The translations under genes were made by a program, and so were the position numbers. Below the pieces are notes generated by a model. That model was given only the letters and a program-made list of their open reading frames with translations, searched no databases and was not told where the DNA came from. This document shows, in pieces, positions 61,650-64,000 of a stretch of 64,000 nucleotides of DNA (positions within the stretch are counted from its first letter, which is position 1; each line of letters begins with the position of its first letter). The stretch is from Kingdonia uniflora (lineage: Eukaryota > Streptophyta > Magnoliopsida > Ranunculales > Circaeasteraceae), in assembly GCA_014058105.1 (NCBI GenBank), contig JACGCM010000560.1, positions 3,596,001-3,660,000 of the forward strand. The letters are read 5' to 3'.

Positions 61650-61799
61650 ATGACCCAGGTTCGTTATGCTCTTTTGCGACAGCTAACCCCTTCAAGGGAC
61701 CACTGGAATTTAAAAGTCCGCTTGAGTAGAATGTGGACCACAAGAAACTTCACAAACAAATAATTTTGGGGTCTAGACATGTTGTTCATCGATGTGAAC
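61650..61799 (+). pseudogene. RPA1-like (DUF223, OB-fold) first-exon fragment
   Basis: ATG at 61650 gives TQVRYALLRQLTPSRDHWNL, then KVRLSRMWTTRNFTNK, a stop, then FWGLDMLFIDVN, and a GTAAG donor. This is the start of the first OB fold in plant RPA 70-kDa-like proteins (pattern L.P..D.W.IKVRV.R.W...L.M.L.D). RPA binds single-stranded DNA in replication, and RPA1-like genes are frequent passengers of plant Helitrons. The in-frame TAA inactivates it. Confidence 0.8.
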
Positions 61800-61945
61800 G
61801 TAAGTACATCCCTAATACTTTATTTAAATCATTGTAAGAATCGCATTATATTATTATAAATTTTTTAATAAAGCTATAAATCCAAAGCTGAAAATTAATT
61901 TGGCATAAAGCAATAAAAATAAATAGATGTTAAACTTGTTTATGA

Positions 61946-62832
61946 TTATGTTTCTGCATCGTTCTCTGATTCAGCTTCGCCATCTCCGTCTTCACTATCA
62001 TTGTTATCATTTTTTTCTTCAGTACTTTCATATTCTATGTTGCTGTAATTTTATTTATCTTCATCAATTTTGCTATTTGCCTTCTTAAAATTTGGCTCAA
62101 TATCTAAGACTTGTTGTTCATCTTCTTCATCAGGAATGTTTTCATTGTCTTTGGTTGTCTATGTGTTGACCATTTCCAATATGCGGTGAGCTGATTTGCG
62201 TATAGTCTCTAGCGTTTCATTTTTTTTATGAGTTTCATGCATTGCCCATTGATAACAATTATTTTTATACTATATTTGGTTTATTCATATATTTATAAGT
62301 TAATTTATTACCTGGAATAAAGGAGTTATGGTAGAAGTTGGGGTTGAAGTTATTGACGGAGAACCATAAAATCGTTTATTTTTCTTCTTATTTTTGACAG
62401 GTTCTTGTTCGATAGGTGTTAATCGCTTTCCTGTGTTCCTTTTTGCCTCAATGGTTTTTATTGGTGTGTCTAGTACATCTTCTGTCATAGTGGATACGAC
62501 ATAAACCTTATAAATACTATTTGGCTTACCAACATCAGAATTTGTTAATTTAAGACCAAATACACATTCATGCCAAATTAACTTATCTTTGAGATAGTGG
62601 GACACCATTGTATCGTCATTGTTCTGTAGTTTATTATTAACAAATTAAATATTAGTGTCACACGGTAAGTAGAGAGCTAAATGAATCGATATGTAGTCTC
62701 TTTAAGGTTTAACTGCATATGTACCTTTTTTGATAGTTCTTTAATTGCCTTTGTTATATTATCAAAAAACATCTGCAGCTGTGAATCGAACATTTTCACC
62801 TTGATGGATCCAGTGTCATCTTAGACGTCTAC
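61946..62832 (-). pseudogene. RPA1-like C-terminal fragment with acidic tail
   Basis: An upstream piece (about 62832-62720) gives DDTGSIKVKMFDSQLQMFFD, the OB-fold strand pattern of the RPA1 C-terminal DNA-binding domain. Exon 62608-62312 gives YLKDKLIWHECVFGLKLTNS and SIYKVYVVSTM, then a basic KNKKKNKRF patch. After an intron, 62220-61946 encodes an acidic tail (DEEDEQQVLDIEPNF, then EDGDGEAESENDAET) to a stop at 61946-61948. Stops within the tail show decay. It faces the plus-strand RPA1 first-exon fragment 150 bp away. A related upstream exon may lie near 63180-63280. The RPA1 assignment rests on pattern and neighbour, so it is moderate. Confidence 0.6.
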
Positions 62833-63429
62833 CTGCAATATGTACTTGCATTAAAAGAAGAAACAATTGGTATGATATATTTGTAGTGAAAAAAAGAAAT
62901 TGGTGTTTATACCTAGTAAGTAGGCTACTGATTATTTTATTGCAGTAAGAATTATAGAATTTGTCATTCTAATGGTTAACTTTCTGTTTGCAGTTGTTGC
63001 ATGACTCATAACAAAACCCGTACTCATGATAAATCTTTAATATCCATGCTTTGATGTTGTAGATTGCATTATGATATGAATTATTTATTTATGTTTAAGA
63101 ATGTTAAGCACTTGGAAATATGTTCATGTGAAATAACTTGGTACCTTGATCGCATAATGTTTTGATATTTTGATCTTTAATTATTTTATAGATATTTGAA
63201 TCTATCATTTCTTGATTAAACCACTTTGTACCCTTAGTCGGTGTTATTTGAATACTTGTTTCCGCGGTACATATTTGAAAAATTATATTATTGTGAACAA
63301 TTAGTATTAATAATGTTTTGTTATTCATATGGATCAAGAGATTGCATTACCTATTAGAATACTCAAATGCTTCAGGAATTGCTAGGTTAAAATGCGTCTT
63401 TATTGCATAAGTTGAGTTTAGGGCCATAT
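62833..63429. other. No confident gene
   Basis: A minus-strand frame (63104-63337) containing TSIQITPTKGTKWFNQEM may be another RPA1-like exon. Otherwise AT-rich. Confidence 0.3.
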
Positions 63430-64000
63430 TGTAATGTCCTAGAATTTCAGGGTAATTTTTTTGTTTATTATTAAGCATTGTTACTATGATTCATATATTG
63501 TTATTCGTTATGCATCCATTTAATCCTTTCGGCAGGTTTTGTATGTTAGATTCATTTTATGTAGTTTCGGTGGTACGGTGGTTATTTGGAGGAGGAGGTG
63601 GCGTTGTGGCCTTGGGAACCCCTAGATGGGTTGGTGGTGATGTTTATTTGATGTGTTTATGGTTTGGTGTGGTTCCGGTGAGCCGTTGTATTGACCGATA
63701 GGTTTTCGGAGTTTTTCGAGCAAAAATTTATTTTTTGGGGTTTAGGCATTTTGGTGGCCGTGAAGCGGTAGAGTTGGTGTTTAGAGCTTGGGAACCCTTT
63801 TCTAGGGTTGTGATGGTTGTTCGGGTTGTTCCAGTCTTCAGTGGGTCTTGGCGTTGTGTGTGGTTCAGGAGGACCTCAGAGTGACATTTTTGGATTTTTC
63901 CAGTTTCCGTTCGAACGATCGTTCGAACGACTGGTCGGTTATATATATCATTATCCATTCTCTCTCCTTACATTTCTCTTTCACTCTCTCTCTCTTCTCC
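63430..64000 (+). mobile_element. LTR 5, 5' part only (cut by window end)
   Basis: Starts TGTAATGTCCTAG after CATAT (63425-63429), the presumed target site. It aligns with the first part of LTRs 1 and 4, including the GGTGG...TTTGGGAACCC block. Two TTCGAA motifs (63910, 63922) precede a TATATATA box (63940-63947) and a CT-rich leader. The rest lies outside the window, so solo or full-length status is unknown. Confidence 0.8.

Overview
This window reads as nuclear DNA of a flowering plant, probably a dicot. It is AT-rich and full of introns. Its recognisable proteins are plant families: V-ATPase subunit H, sucrose synthase, a UBC16-type E2, FtsH4, AP-1 mu and an LRR receptor kinase. I find no intact host gene. 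Almost everything legible is transposon sequence or truncated host-gene exons carried inside transposon-like segments. I cannot name the species.

Layout. 1-2560: gag-protease part and leader of a minus-strand Ty1/copia element. 3225-4157: weak inverted-repeat element. 4861-22725: consecutive Helitron-like segments meeting at terminus-like junctions (near 7215, at 15502/15503 and at 22725/22726). Segment B (15503-22725) carries sense-oriented exon pieces of V-ATPase subunit H, sucrose synthase and a UBC16-like E2. 22726 onward: a third segment (C) with the same 5' end as B, an FtsH4 fragment on the minus strand and a PYROXD2-like oxidoreductase fragment on the plus strand. 40937-47217: a decayed Helitron Rep-helicase gene. 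48254-49362: AP-1 mu exons joined to a TBC/Rab-GAP piece. 53097-53726: an uninterrupted 209-codon frame ending in a degenerate RING. 57277-63300: duplicated signal-peptide exons and fragments of a ferroportin-like transporter, an LRR-VIII receptor kinase and RPA1-like genes.

A family of long LTRs (TGTAATG... to ...GTGACA) is scattered through this. 9078-13133, 27394-31541 and 50202-52765 are solo LTRs, two of them with perfect 5-bp target duplications; 63430 onward is cut by the window edge. The copy at 31863-36006 is exceptional. It is a palindromic insertion in which both outer ends are the LTR 3' (U5) terminus, yet it is flanked by a perfect 5-bp duplication.

The parts do not form a pathway. 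The host fragments keep introns and splice sites, so genomic DNA was copied rather than mRNA. They carry frameshifts and stops. The common thread is Helitron-style capture followed by nested LTR insertion and local tandem duplication.
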